In this document: in pieces, positions 1-8,210 of the stretch | Numbering within the stretch: position 1 is the first letter of the stretch | Layout: each line of letters starts with the position of its first letter | Assembly: GCA_016744135.1 (NCBI GenBank) | Contig: JADGEX010000001.1 | Coordinates: 2,367,029 to 2,431,028 of the forward strand | Reading direction: 5' to 3' | DNA length: 64,000 nt | From: Pseudodesulfovibrio sp. | GTDB taxonomy: Bacteria > Desulfobacterota > Desulfovibrionia > Desulfovibrionales > Desulfovibrionaceae | Program-made: the position numbers and the translations under genes | Notes under the pieces: model-generated | Database searches by the model: none | Told to the model about the DNA's origin: nothing | The model's input: only the letters and a program-made list of their open reading frames with translations

Positions 1-1625
1 GGTTCGTGACGGGTGGCGCAGCTGGCCATTCCGATCATGGCCGTGATCTCATCGAGGTACTGGAGGCCATTGTCGAGGGCGAGGCTCCTGACTACAAGAT
101 TACCGATGAAGGCAAGCTGTTCAGGTTGGCCGGTGAAGTCGGTATTGAGACTGAAGGTCGTGAACTCATGGCCGTGGCTGAGGATCTCATGGAATGTTTC
201 TTTGCCGATTTTGGCTCTCGCAAGAAATCTGTTTCGCTGCTGTCTCGTGTACCGGAAGTCCGCAAGGAAAAATGGGCAAAGCTCGGCATGACTCCGCGCG
301 GTGTTGACCGTGAGATTGCCGAGATGATGCACCGCACTCATATGGGCTGCGACAACGATGCACCGAATACGCTTATTCACGCTGCCCGAACTGCTCTGGC
401 TGATGGCTGGGGTGGTTCAATGATCGGGACCGAGCTTTCTGATGTTATCTTCGGCACACCCACTCCCAAGATGTCCACGGCCAATCTCGCGGTCATCAAG
501 GAAGACAAGGTCAACCTGCTCGTTCATGGTCATAACCCAGTCGTCTCCGAGATGATTTTGGCCGCAGCACGTGAGCCGGAAATGGTGGCGCGTGCCAAAG
601 AACTTGGTGCTACTGGTATTAATGTGGCCGGTCTTTGTTGTACCGGTAACGAGCTGCTCATGCGTCAGGGTATTCCCATGGCGGGCAATCATCTCATGAC
701 CGAGTTGGCGATTATCACCGGGGCTGTCGAGGCCGTTGTGGTAGACTACCAGTGTATTATGCCGAGTCTTGTACAGATATCCGGCTGCTATCACACCAAA
801 TTCATCGATACGGCCAACAAGGCGCGTTTCACTGGTGCCATTCATTTTGATTTCCAGCCGCGTACGGCCATGAAGCAGGCGCGGGAAATCGTGTCCATCG
901 CTATTGAGGCCTTTGCCGAGCGCGATGCTGGGCGCGTGGAAATTCCTGGTGAACCCATAGAAATCATGACCGGATTTTCCAACGAAGCCGTGATTGAAGC
1001 CTTGGGCGGCACCCTCGATCCGTTGGTCAAAGCCATTGCCGATGGCGATATTCGTGGTGCGGTGGGTATTGTTGGCTGCAACAATCCCAAGATCAAGCAC
1101 GACTCCCTCAACGTTGGACTGACCAAGGAACTGATCAAGAAGGATATCCTCGTCATCGTCACAGGATGTGTCACCACGGCCGCAGGCAAGGCTGGTCTTC
1201 TTGTGCCAGAAGCCATCGAGATGGCTGGTCCCGGTCTGAAGAAAATCTGTGGTGCGCTCGGTATTCCACCGGTTCTACATTACGGTTCCTGTGTGGATAA
1301 TTCCCGTATCATTCAATTGTGCGCCGCCTTGGCCAATGAGCTGGGTGTGGACATCTCTGATTTGCCCGTGGGTGCATCGTCGCCTGAATGGTATTCGGAA
1401 AAGGCTGCTGCCATTGGTCTCTATGCTGTGGCATCAGGTATTTATACCCATCTTGGACATCCGCCGAATATCCTTGGTTCCGAAACCGTTACCAATCTGG
1501 CCGTGTCCGGTCTCGAAGATTTGGTTGGCGCGTCCTTCTTTATCGAACCCGATGCGGTTAAGACCGCCGAAATGTTCGATGAACGCATCAAAGCCAAGCG
1601 TAAAGGTCTTGGGTTGAGCGAGTAA
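1..1625 (+). CDS. cooS: Anaerobic carbon monoxide dehydrogenase catalytic subunit, 5' truncated
   Basis: Ni-Fe CO dehydrogenase catalysing reversible CO oxidation to CO2. About 540 residues are visible; the family is usually near 630, and the reading frame runs in from the window edge, so the GTG at position 6 is not the real start. The missing part should hold the cysteines of the D and B clusters. Seen here are the SDHGR segment that follows them and the C-cluster ligand set in family order: His in LVHGHNP, then Cys in GLCCTGNE, VDYQCIMP, GIVGCNNP, VIVTGCV and HYGSCVDN, plus the Lys-containing SPEWYSEKA stretch. The stop is followed 4 nt later by a hairpin repeat, then by cooC, its maturation factor, on the same strand. 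Assignment is secure from motifs; the physiological direction cannot be told. Confidence 0.96.
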   Translation, partial: FVTGGAAGHSDHGRDLIEVLEAIVEGEAPDYKITDEGKLFRLAGEVGIETEGRELMAVAEDLMECFFADFGSRKKSVSLLSRVPEVRKEKWAKLGMTPRGVDREIAEMMHRTHMGCDNDAPNTLIHAARTALADGWGGSMIGTELSDVIFGTPTPKMSTANLAVIKEDKVNLLVHGHNPVVSEMILAAAREPEMVARAKELGATGINVAGLCCTGNELLMRQGIPMAGNHLMTELAIITGAVEAVVVDYQCIMPSLVQISGCYHTKFIDTANKARFTGAIHFDFQPRTAMKQAREIVSIAIEAFAERDAGRVEIPGEPIEIMTGFSNEAVIEALGGTLDPLVKAIADGDIRGAVGIVGCNNPKIKHDSLNVGLTKELIKKDILVIVTGCVTTAAGKAGLLVPEAIEMAGPGLKKICGALGIPPVLHYGSCVDNSRIIQLCAALANELGVDISDLPVGASSPEWYSEKAAAIGLYAVASGIYTHLGHPPNILGSETVTNLAVSGLEDLVGASFFIEPDAVKTAEMFDERIKAKRKGLGLSE

Positions 1626-1629
1626 GAAT

Positions 1630-1740
1630 GCCTCCGGCGGCCGGGGGAAGGGGAGAAGGAAACCCTTTGAAAAGGGTTCTCCCTCTCCCCTTCCCCCGGA
1701 CCCCCATCCTCTTTCCTTTCCTAAACTTTTTGTGCGCCTG
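1630..1740. repeat. Modular hairpin repeat, copy 1 (terminator-like, abuts the cooS stop)
   Basis: Starts 4 nt after the cooS stop with GCCTCCGGCGGC. It continues into a 16-bp perfect inverted repeat (1641-1656 with 1684-1699) enclosing a second stem (AACCCTTT with AAAGGGTT, 1661-1678), then GGACCCCCATCC and finally TCCTAAACTTTTTGTG. The same modules, inverted, recur at 46413-46519, and the outer modules recur at 1841-1905. It probably acts as a transcription terminator for cooS, although there is no long T-tract directly after the stem. Confidence 0.85.
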
Positions 1741-1840
1741 CGGCGAGGGTTAGGAAAGCGAGAGGGTGAGGCGTGAATTTTTATTGGTGTAAAATTTCGT
1801 ATAGTTAAAAAAATGTTGTATTTTCGTGATACCCCGCGAA

Positions 1841-1905
1841 GCGCGACAAAAAGTTTAGGAGATTCTTAAGAACCTTTTCCAAAAGGTTCTTAAGCCGCCG
1901 GAGGC
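1841..1905. repeat. Modular hairpin repeat, copy 2 (variant core; supplies the cooC ribosome binding site)
   Basis: Shares the outer modules of copy 1 in opposite orientation: CGACAAAAAGTTTAGGA on the left and GCCGCCGGAGGC on the right. Its core differs, being a 14-bp perfect stem (1865-1878 with 1881-1894) with a CC loop. The terminal module contains GGAGG at 1900-1904, seven bases before the cooC ATG, so the repeat end serves as the Shine-Dalgarno sequence. A stem so close to the SD could influence translation; that is inference. Confidence 0.8.
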
Positions 1906-1911
1906 ACATTC

Positions 1912-2688
1912 ATGAAAATAGCATTTGCCGGGAAAGGTGGGGTTGGTAAAACCTCGTTGGCAGCGTGGACTGCCGACTGGTTGGCCCGGAACGGGAAGAA
2001 TGTCTGGTTGGTGGATGCGGATACCGCGTTGTCGCTGGGGCAGGCCTCTGGCGTGGCGTTGGATCAGTTACCGCAGCCACTCATTCAGCGAGAGGATTTG
2101 GTGCGGGAACGTATTCATGCCGGGGGATTTCTGAATTTGAACCCGGACGTCGGAGATCTGCCTGAAGAACTGGCCGTGGATGTGCCGTTGGGTGGAGAGC
2201 CGGTTGCCGGCATGGCACCGGGGCGCAAGCGGCTTCTCGTTATGGGTGCCGTGACCAATGCGGGCGGCGGTTGTGCCTGTGACGCCAATGCGTTGTTAAA
2301 GGCTTTGTTGGCGCATATTGTCATGGATCGGGACGAGTGGGTTTTGGTGGACCTTGAAGCCGGTGTCGAACATCTGGGACGTGGAACCGTGACTCACGTG
2401 GATGGATTGGTGATTGTGTCCGAGTCGTCCATGAGGAGTCTGCAGACCGGTGCCGAGGTGGGGCGCATGGCTTCTGATCTCGGATTGACCAATCAGGCTT
2501 TGGTCCTCAATCGACACGCAGGTGGACAACCACCGGATTTGGACGGTTTGCCGGAGTGGTCGCTTTTCATTCCTCCACTTAATGGATTAGTGGGACGACA
2601 GATGACGGATGCCTCAGTTTTGTCATTGCCGGAAGTCGATCGTCTGGATGGATATATTGAGGAGCTGCTTAGTCGTTTGAGTCCGTAG
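1912..2688 (+). CDS. cooC: CO dehydrogenase maturation ATPase CooC
   Basis: MinD/ParA-type P-loop ATPase that helps insert nickel into the C-cluster of CooS; cytoplasmic. The 258-residue protein opens with the deviant Walker A motif GKGGVGKTS (residues 7-15) and has LVDAD in the switch region. It carries the CooC-specific Cys-x-Cys element in GGGCACDAN (about residues 120-128), which forms the metal/dimer site in the family. The ATG is preceded by GGAGG contributed by an upstream repeat. It lies 286 bp behind cooS on the same strand, but with hairpins between them, so cotranscription would need read-through. Confidence 0.93.
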   Translation: MKIAFAGKGGVGKTSLAAWTADWLARNGKNVWLVDADTALSLGQASGVALDQLPQPLIQREDLVRERIHAGGFLNLNPDVGDLPEELAVDVPLGGEPVAGMAPGRKRLLVMGAVTNAGGGCACDANALLKALLAHIVMDRDEWVLVDLEAGVEHLGRGTVTHVDGLVIVSESSMRSLQTGAEVGRMASDLGLTNQALVLNRHAGGQPPDLDGLPEWSLFIPPLNGLVGRQMTDASVLSLPEVDRLDGYIEELLSRLSP

Positions 2689-2832
2689 TCCTCTGCGTGC
2701 CATAAATAGTTTTTTAACAACGCCGGATGTGCTTTTATGCATGTCCGGTGTTTTGTTATTTAATAATTGAACACCTTGGTTTTTTTCTGCGATATTTGAA
2801 ATTCGTCAAAGAACCTATGGAGTGTGCACTTG

Positions 2833-4557
2833 ATGGATCATAGTATCGTTTTTGATTTTTTCCTTTTGGGCTTCGCTGTTGTCATTACTTTTTTTGTCGT
2901 GAGCTTCATAAGAAGGCGCGAAGACGAAAGACGGCAGCGTGAGAAGAATATTTTTTTGCAAACACTGATTGATAATATTCCGAGTCCGGTTTTTTATAAA
3001 GATATGGAGGGCAAATATCTTGGGTGCAACAAGGCTTTTCGTGTCATGCTTGGACTTGAAACGAGTGAAATCGTGGGCAAGACCGTCTTTGATTTGGCTC
3101 CGAGAGAATTGGCAAGAGTATATAAAAAAGCGGACGACGAACTTTTCGCTGTAGGCGGTGAACAGCGGTATGAAACACAGTTGAAGTCTGTTGATGGGAC
3201 GTTGCATGAAGTGTTTTTTACCAAATCTCTGTTCCAGGATGCAGCGGGAAATACAGCTGGATTGCTCGGTGTCATGCTCGATATTACTGATCGTAAGAGA
3301 GTCGAAGAGGCGTTGAGACTGGCGCATGATGAATTGGAGCAGCGGGTTGAAGAGCGGACTGCCGAGTTAGCTGCAACCAATCTTTTTTTAGAGCGTGAAA
3401 TTAAGGAACGTATAAAGGCGGAAAAGGAAAGTCGTGCCAAGAGCGATTTCCTTAATTCAGTCATTAATTCCATCAATCATGGGCTCGTCGTTATTGATAT
3501 TGAGGACTATACCGTCAAGCTTGCCAACTCCGCGGCCTCTGAAGGACGCTTGGTGGAAGATGTCTGTTGTCATAAGCTTTTGCATGACAGTGACATGCCG
3601 TGTGGAGAGAATATTTGTCCGGTGCATGTCGTCAAGAAAACGAAAAAACCTGCGGTTGTACAGCATGATCATATCAACCCTGATGGCTCTGTGTCGTATG
3701 TGGAAATCCACGCTTATCCTGTGTTCGATGAAGACGGGAAGTTGATTCAGATTATTGAAAATATCATGGATATAACATCGCGCAAGCGAGCTGAGCAGGC
3801 CATGCTTGAAGCCAAGGAGATGGCGGAAACCACGAGCCGTCTCATGTCCGAATTTCTCGATATGGTATCGCATGAATTGCGGACTCCAATGACATCAGTG
3901 CAGGGATTTGCCAAGCTTATTGACAAGACTGTCGGAAACCATTTTGAACCGCTGGCAGAAGGTGATGTACGGTTGGCGAAGCAGGTCGGGCGAATTAGAG
4001 GTAACCTCGGTATCATTATATCTGAAAGTGATCGTTTGACGGAACTTATCAACGATCATCTTGATTTGTCGAAGTTGGAGTCTGGGCGGGTCGAATGGCG
4101 TAACGAGAAGATTCTTCCGCAGGAATTGGTTGAGCGGGCGCGGGCGGCGACACATTCACTTTTTCATGATGACGCAGTTGATTTGATGGTTGAAGTGGAG
4201 AAAGGTCTACCTCAATTCAATGGGGATTCTGACAGATTACTCCAAGTGTTGATAAATCTTATCTCCAATGCCGTGAAGTTTACTCCTGAAGGTGATGTTA
4301 CCTGTGGCGTGACGAGGCGGGATAATGGTCTTCTGTTTTGTGTTGCTGACACCGGAATAGGTGTTCCTGAAGATCAGCATGAGCTCATTTTCAGCAAGTT
4401 TAGCCAATTGCAGACTCGGAAGAGCGGCAAACCCTCTGGTACAGGCCTTGGCCTGCCTATTTCGCGTGAAATCATCAGTCATCACGGTGGTGAAATCTGG
4501 GTTGAAAGCCAGCCTGGACATGGAAGTCGGTTCTGTTTTTCAGTCCCCATCAAATAG
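2833..4557 (+). CDS. Membrane-anchored PAS sensor histidine kinase
   Basis: About 574 residues. An N-terminal hydrophobic segment (about residues 5-25) ends in a basic RRR cluster, giving one membrane anchor. It is followed by a PAS domain (about 40-160), a charged coiled coil (about 165-205), a second PAS-like domain containing several cysteines (CCHKLLHDSDMPCGENICP, about 245-263), HisKA with the phosphoacceptor in SHELRTP, and HATPase_c with N, G1 (DTGIGVP) and G2 (GTGLGLP) boxes. The Cys-rich second sensor suggests redox or metal sensing, which is inference. ATG 2833 is preferred over GTG 2824 because GGAG lies about 10 nt upstream. No response regulator is adjacent, so the partner is elsewhere. 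Confidence 0.88.
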   Translation: MDHSIVFDFFLLGFAVVITFFVVSFIRRREDERRQREKNIFLQTLIDNIPSPVFYKDMEGKYLGCNKAFRVMLGLETSEIVGKTVFDLAPRELARVYKKADDELFAVGGEQRYETQLKSVDGTLHEVFFTKSLFQDAAGNTAGLLGVMLDITDRKRVEEALRLAHDELEQRVEERTAELAATNLFLEREIKERIKAEKESRAKSDFLNSVINSINHGLVVIDIEDYTVKLANSAASEGRLVEDVCCHKLLHDSDMPCGENICPVHVVKKTKKPAVVQHDHINPDGSVSYVEIHAYPVFDEDGKLIQIIENIMDITSRKRAEQAMLEAKEMAETTSRLMSEFLDMVSHELRTPMTSVQGFAKLIDKTVGNHFEPLAEGDVRLAKQVGRIRGNLGIIISESDRLTELINDHLDLSKLESGRVEWRNEKILPQELVERARAATHSLFHDDAVDLMVEVEKGLPQFNGDSDRLLQVLINLISNAVKFTPEGDVTCGVTRRDNGLLFCVADTGIGVPEDQHELIFSKFSQLQTRKSGKPSGTGLGLPISREIISHHGGEIWVESQPGHGSRFCFSVPIK

Positions 4558-4577
4558 AAACATTTTTTTATATGAGA

Positions 4578-4609
4578 AAAGGCCTGCGATCATGTAATCG
4601 CAGGCCTTT
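4578..4609. terminator. Bidirectional terminator between convergent kinase gene and nrdD unit
   Basis: Thirteen-base-pair perfect inverted repeat (AAAGGCCTGCGAT and its complement) with a CATGTA loop, lying between a plus-strand gene ending at 4557 and a minus-strand gene ending at 4633. A T-run at 4564-4569 serves the minus strand. Confidence 0.85.
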
Positions 4610-4632
4610 ATGTGTGCATATTTGGATAGGAT

Positions 4633-4869
4633 TTAGGACTCGTGAGAGCCGTTTGATTCTATCGCAATGTCGCCTATTTCATGCAGAGCCTTGCCTCGTG
4701 CTTGTGCCAACTTCTTCCATTTGCGTTTTTCTTTTTTCAGCGCTTCGATTGTATGCAGCAGGTTTTGGACCGTGTGGGCTGGATAGCCGTGGGTGGCCCG
4801 GTTCCCTCTACGTACTTCTTCATCGTTGCGCTGTCGGATCGCAATAAGCTGGTTGGCGTCAAGAATCAT
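4633..4869 (-). CDS. Small charged hypothetical protein downstream of nrdD
   Basis: 78 residues with no membrane segment. It has a long helical, Lys-rich middle (EALKKEKRKWKKLAQ). It starts 22 bp after the nrdD stop on the same strand, so it is probably cotranscribed with nrdD and under the same cobalamin riboswitch. GAGGAG sits just upstream of the ATG. It is far too short to be the NrdG activase and lacks the CxxxCxxC radical-SAM motif. I do not recognise the family; a small accessory protein is possible but unproven. Confidence 0.6.
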   Translation of the reverse strand: MILDANQLIAIRQRNDEEVRRGNRATHGYPAHTVQNLLHTIEALKKEKRKWKKLAQARGKALHEIGDIAIESNGSHES

Positions 4870-4891
4870 TGGCTCTCCTCATGGCCGAGGG

Positions 4892-6955
4892 CTAGGCGGT
4901 TTTGCAGAACGTTTTCTGCGAATATTCGAGGCGTTCCTTGTATTCTTCCTGCTTGCCCTTGTTCCACCGACCAACAGGGCGGTAGTAACCGACCACACGG
5001 GTGTAAACTTCGGTTTCCTTGTTGCAAGTGGGGCATTCGAAATGCTCACCGTAAATGTACCCGTGATCTTCGCAGACCGAGAAGGTGGGTGTAACCGAGA
5101 TGTATGGAATCTTGGTTTTGGTCATGGCCTTGATCAGGAAGTTCTTGACGCTCTCTTCGTCGGGAGCGGCTTCACCAAGGAAGGTATGGAAGACCGTGCC
5201 ACCATTGTACAGGGTTTGCAATTTATCCTGATGCTCAAGGGCGAAGAATACGTCTGAGCTGGAACCCACTGGCAGCAACGTGGAGTTGGTGTAGTAGGGG
5301 GTATCGCCACCAGAGGTGTAGATATCGGAGTACAGTTCCTTGTCGATCTTGGCCAGACGGTAGCAGGTGCCTTCGCCGGGGGTCGCTTCAAGGTTGTACA
5401 GGTTGCCGGTTTCTTCCTGGAACTTGACGACCAGGCCGCGCAATTGATTGAGGGTGCGCTGCATCAGACGGGAGCCGGACTCGGTGTCCACACCTTTGCC
5501 GAGCAGATTCACGCATGCCTCATGACCGCCGATAAGACCGATGGTCGAGAAGTGACCCTTGAAACCGTTTTTCAGGTAGCGGCGGGAGAACGGGAACATT
5601 CCGGCGTTCAGATTTTTTTCCACGACCTTGCGCTTGAATTCCAGAGATTCGCTGGCGAGATGCGCATATTCGTTGACGAGGTCGAAGAAGTCTTCTTCGT
5701 TGTGTGCCAGATAAGCGAGTTTTGCCAGATTTAAGGTGACAACGCCGATGGAGCCGGTCAGATCGCCAGCACCGAACAGGCCGCCGGTCTTTTTGCGGAT
5801 TTCACGCAGATCCATCTGCAGACGGCAGCACATGGAACGAACATCTTCCGGGTTGAGGTCGGAGTTGATGAAGTTCTGGAAGTAAGGCGCGCCATACTTG
5901 GCGGTCATCTGAAGGAGCAGCTTGCCTTCCTTGGATTCCCAGGGGAAGTCCTTGGTCACGTTGTACGTGGGGATGGGGAAGGAGAAGATGCGGCCATCGG
6001 CATCGCCTTCGAGCATGACTTCGAGGAAGGCCCTGTTGATCATGGCCATTTCCTCGGCGTATTCGCCGTAGGTGGAATCCTGCAACTGGCCACCGATGAT
6101 GATTGCCTCGTTGGCAATGTGGGACGGCGGGACGAAGTCGAAGGTAAAGTTGGTGAACGGGCTTTGACCGCCCCAGCGGGACGTGGCGTTCAGGTTGTGC
6201 AGCAATTTCTGGATCTGCTGCTTCACGGTCTCGTAGTCCAGTCCGTCGTAGCGGATGAACGGGGCGAGGTAGGTGTCCACGTTGTTGAACGCCTGTGCTC
6301 CGGCCCATTCGTTCTGGAGAGTGCCGAGGAAGTTGACGATTTGTCCGCAGGCTGCATCAAAGTGCTTGGCCGGTGTGGATGAACAACGGTCGCGCAGGTT
6401 GAAGCCTTCCAGCAACAGGTCGCGCAGGCTCCATCCTGAGCAGTAACCGGCCAGACCAAAGGAAAGGTCATGGATGTGGAAGTAGCCGTGAGTGTGGGCC
6501 ATGCGGACTTCTTCAGGGTATTTTTCCAGCATGTACCGCGCTTGAACCGCGCCAGCCATGTGCAGAATGAGTCCCTGATAGGAGTGGACCATGTTGGAGT
6601 TTTCACTCACACGCCAGTCCACGTTGTCGAGGTAGCTTTCCGTGACACCGGAGATGTCCAGATAGGCCTCGTTCTGTGTGCGCAGTTCCCTGCGTTTTTC
6701 TCTGTATATGATGTAGCGTTCAGCGACTTTGTACAGGCGGGCTTCCATGAGCACCTGCTGTACAGTATCCTGCACCTGTTCCTGTTCTGGAACATCAACG
6801 CCGTCGAGCTTTTTTTCTACTTTCCCAGCCAGTCGGCTGGCGAGCAGCGGGTCTTTGATGCCGCTCCCTTTAAGTGCTTTGAAAATGGCGTCACCGATGC
6901 GTTTGGTTGACCATGTTTCGATACAACCATCACGTTTTTGAATCTGAATTGGCAT
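4892..6955 (-). CDS. nrdD: Class III anaerobic ribonucleoside-triphosphate reductase
   Basis: Glycyl-radical enzyme reducing ribonucleotides to deoxyribonucleotides without oxygen; cytoplasmic. The 687-residue protein starts with an ATP-cone allosteric domain (about residues 1-95) followed by the ten-stranded barrel. The C-terminus has the zinc-binding cysteines (SVCEDHGY, ECPTC) and the glycyl-radical loop RVVGYYRP, with the radical Gly near residue 656. AGGAAA precedes the ATG. An upstream cobalamin riboswitch on the same strand suggests the gene is shut off when B12 allows a class II enzyme to work. No nrdG activase gene is next to it, so activation must come from elsewhere in the genome. 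Confidence 0.96.
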   Translation of the reverse strand: MPIQIQKRDGCIETWSTKRIGDAIFKALKGSGIKDPLLASRLAGKVEKKLDGVDVPEQEQVQDTVQQVLMEARLYKVAERYIIYREKRRELRTQNEAYLDISGVTESYLDNVDWRVSENSNMVHSYQGLILHMAGAVQARYMLEKYPEEVRMAHTHGYFHIHDLSFGLAGYCSGWSLRDLLLEGFNLRDRCSSTPAKHFDAACGQIVNFLGTLQNEWAGAQAFNNVDTYLAPFIRYDGLDYETVKQQIQKLLHNLNATSRWGGQSPFTNFTFDFVPPSHIANEAIIIGGQLQDSTYGEYAEEMAMINRAFLEVMLEGDADGRIFSFPIPTYNVTKDFPWESKEGKLLLQMTAKYGAPYFQNFINSDLNPEDVRSMCCRLQMDLREIRKKTGGLFGAGDLTGSIGVVTLNLAKLAYLAHNEEDFFDLVNEYAHLASESLEFKRKVVEKNLNAGMFPFSRRYLKNGFKGHFSTIGLIGGHEACVNLLGKGVDTESGSRLMQRTLNQLRGLVVKFQEETGNLYNLEATPGEGTCYRLAKIDKELYSDIYTSGGDTPYYTNSTLLPVGSSSDVFFALEHQDKLQTLYNGGTVFHTFLGEAAPDEESVKNFLIKAMTKTKIPYISVTPTFSVCEDHGYIYGEHFECPTCNKETEVYTRVVGYYRPVGRWNKGKQEEYKERLEYSQKTFCKTA

Positions 6956-7140
6956 AAATTTCCTGTGGCAAACAGTGGAATGCGGATGAGATCGACACCG
7001 AAGATTGTCGGCGTCGCATTGTTTGCCCCGTTGCCGTTGTGATTGACGCGGCAGGACCGCTGAAAATCAGGCAACTATGTTGTCTGGTATGAACTTTCTT
7101 GTCTGTAAACGGGCTCCGCGGACCGTCACCGACAGAAACG
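6956..7140 (-). other. nrdD leader between riboswitch and start codon
   Basis: Non-coding on the nrdD strand. It includes a TCTGT...ACAGA pairing with a GC-rich interior (about 7101-7136) directly after the riboswitch aptamer, a candidate expression platform. No T-tract follows, so control at translation or through Rho is as likely as intrinsic termination. The rest of the leader shows no clear structure before the SD (AGGAAA). Confidence 0.5.
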
Positions 7141-7288
7141 CTTCAGGTAGGTCTTCTGGCTCTCCCCGTTCGTTCCGCCTTCCCGCTAAAGCAGTGGCTT
7201 GATGGAACAAAATACAAGAGGATTACAGCGGCGGGACCGCTCCGGCTTTACACCGGATTCCCTGTTATGGCCTACCGGCCACCTGAAG
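7141..7288 (-). promoter_or_regulatory. Cobalamin (B12) riboswitch upstream of nrdD
   Basis: On the minus strand the sequence shows the ordered cobalamin-riboswitch landmarks: the P1 strand CTTCAGGT (7288-7281), GGGAATCCGGTG followed by AAGCCGGAGCGG, the B12-box core GTCCCGCCGCTGTAA, AGCCACTG, GGGAAGG, AGCCAGAAGACC, and the closing P1 strand ACCTGAAG (7148-7141). It lies about 185 nt upstream of nrdD on the same strand. Riboswitches of this class turn genes off when adenosylcobalamin is bound. Confidence 0.93.
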
Positions 7289-7450
7289 GACATCGTGATT
7301 TGGAGAACCTATCTGAAGGTCGGATTGAGTGCAAGACTGAAGCGCGAACAATCCGTCATCTGTATTTGGTTAGACACTTTTTATCATGTCAAATAAGAGG
7401 AGAGTGAATCCATTTTTTCCCATAAAGAAAAGCTGATTAACTCAAGAAAA

Positions 7451-7475
7451 CCAACCATCCGGTTTGGGTGGTTGG
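7451..7475. terminator. Terminator downstream of the low-GC membrane protein gene
   Basis: CCAACCA and TGGTTGG stem (7451-7457 with 7469-7475). It is followed by T-rich sequence on both strands and sits just past the stop of the minus-strand gene ending at 7526. Confidence 0.7.
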
Positions 7476-7525
7476 CCTTTATTTGTCACTATTCGGTTTA
7501 TTAAGATCAACACCATTATCTTTTG

Positions 7526-8134
7526 TTATTCCCGTAGTGTTTTTTTTAAGCTTTCGACTTCAGTATTATTTAACAAGTTGACGATTGTGATCAGGTAAAG
7601 CGACAAAACATAACTTAAGCAAACCAGAGGGGCGGCTACGAGGGCCATTGCTGAATACATTGCTGCTAGCTTATTAAGAGAATGAATAAATAGTTCTGAA
7701 AAACCTATAATGAATATTGTACAGACATAATATTTAAACTTGTATTTACGTCCATGTGTGCTCGTGGCGGTCTTATATAAATAAGGTGCAATTAAGCAGT
7801 ATGTTAATGAATACACGACCACCATTAAAATTCTAAGTAGAACGCCAGTGTCTACAATTCCCGATAGTATATATGATGCGAGAATTGACAATGCCATTAT
7901 CAACAAGTGAATGGATGAGTAGAGAATAATAGTAAAGAATGATATTCCAGAAAATCTGAAGAGGCTGTCATTTTTGATATTTCTCAATACGCAAATTAGA
8001 TAAGGAGACGTTGCAACTGCTGCGACAACAATTGATACTGTTAAGTCTCTAAATATGAACATAGCAACAACGCATACTAGCGATGTAAATACAATGCTTT
8101 TTTTGTTGTCATATAAAATTTTCAACATATTCAA
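7526..8134 (-). CDS. Hypothetical polytopic membrane protein, possible immunity partner of the Rhs protein
   Basis: 202 residues with about five or six hydrophobic helices (around residues 13-50, 62-90, 95-115, 135-150, 155-195) and short polar loops; inner-membrane localisation is expected. It is clearly AT-richer than neighbouring core genes, which suggests recent acquisition. It lies directly downstream of the Rhs gene on the same strand, with a hairpin between. By analogy with polymorphic toxin loci, where an immunity gene follows the toxin gene, it may neutralise the Rhs C-terminal tip. That is a positional inference only; I recognise no family. Confidence 0.65.
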   Translation of the reverse strand: MNMLKILYDNKKSIVFTSLVCVVAMFIFRDLTVSIVVAAVATSPYLICVLRNIKNDSLFRFSGISFFTIILYSSIHLLIMALSILASYILSGIVDTGVLLRILMVVVYSLTYCLIAPYLYKTATSTHGRKYKFKYYVCTIFIIGFSELFIHSLNKLAAMYSAMALVAAPLVCLSYVLSLYLITIVNLLNNTEVESLKKTLRE

Positions 8135-8172
8135 TACTCCTATCCCAACTTTTTTTTATACTCATCCAATAT

Positions 8173-8208
8173 ATAACACGGGCTGAATACATTTTCGGCC
8201 CGTGTTAT
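8173..8208. terminator. Hairpin downstream of the Rhs gene
   Basis: Eleven-base-pair perfect inverted repeat (ATAACACGGGC and complement, 8173-8183 with 8198-8208). It begins 3 nt after the Rhs stop in the direction of transcription. The tail is AT-rich rather than a pure T-run. Confidence 0.6.
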
Positions 8209-8210
8209 AT

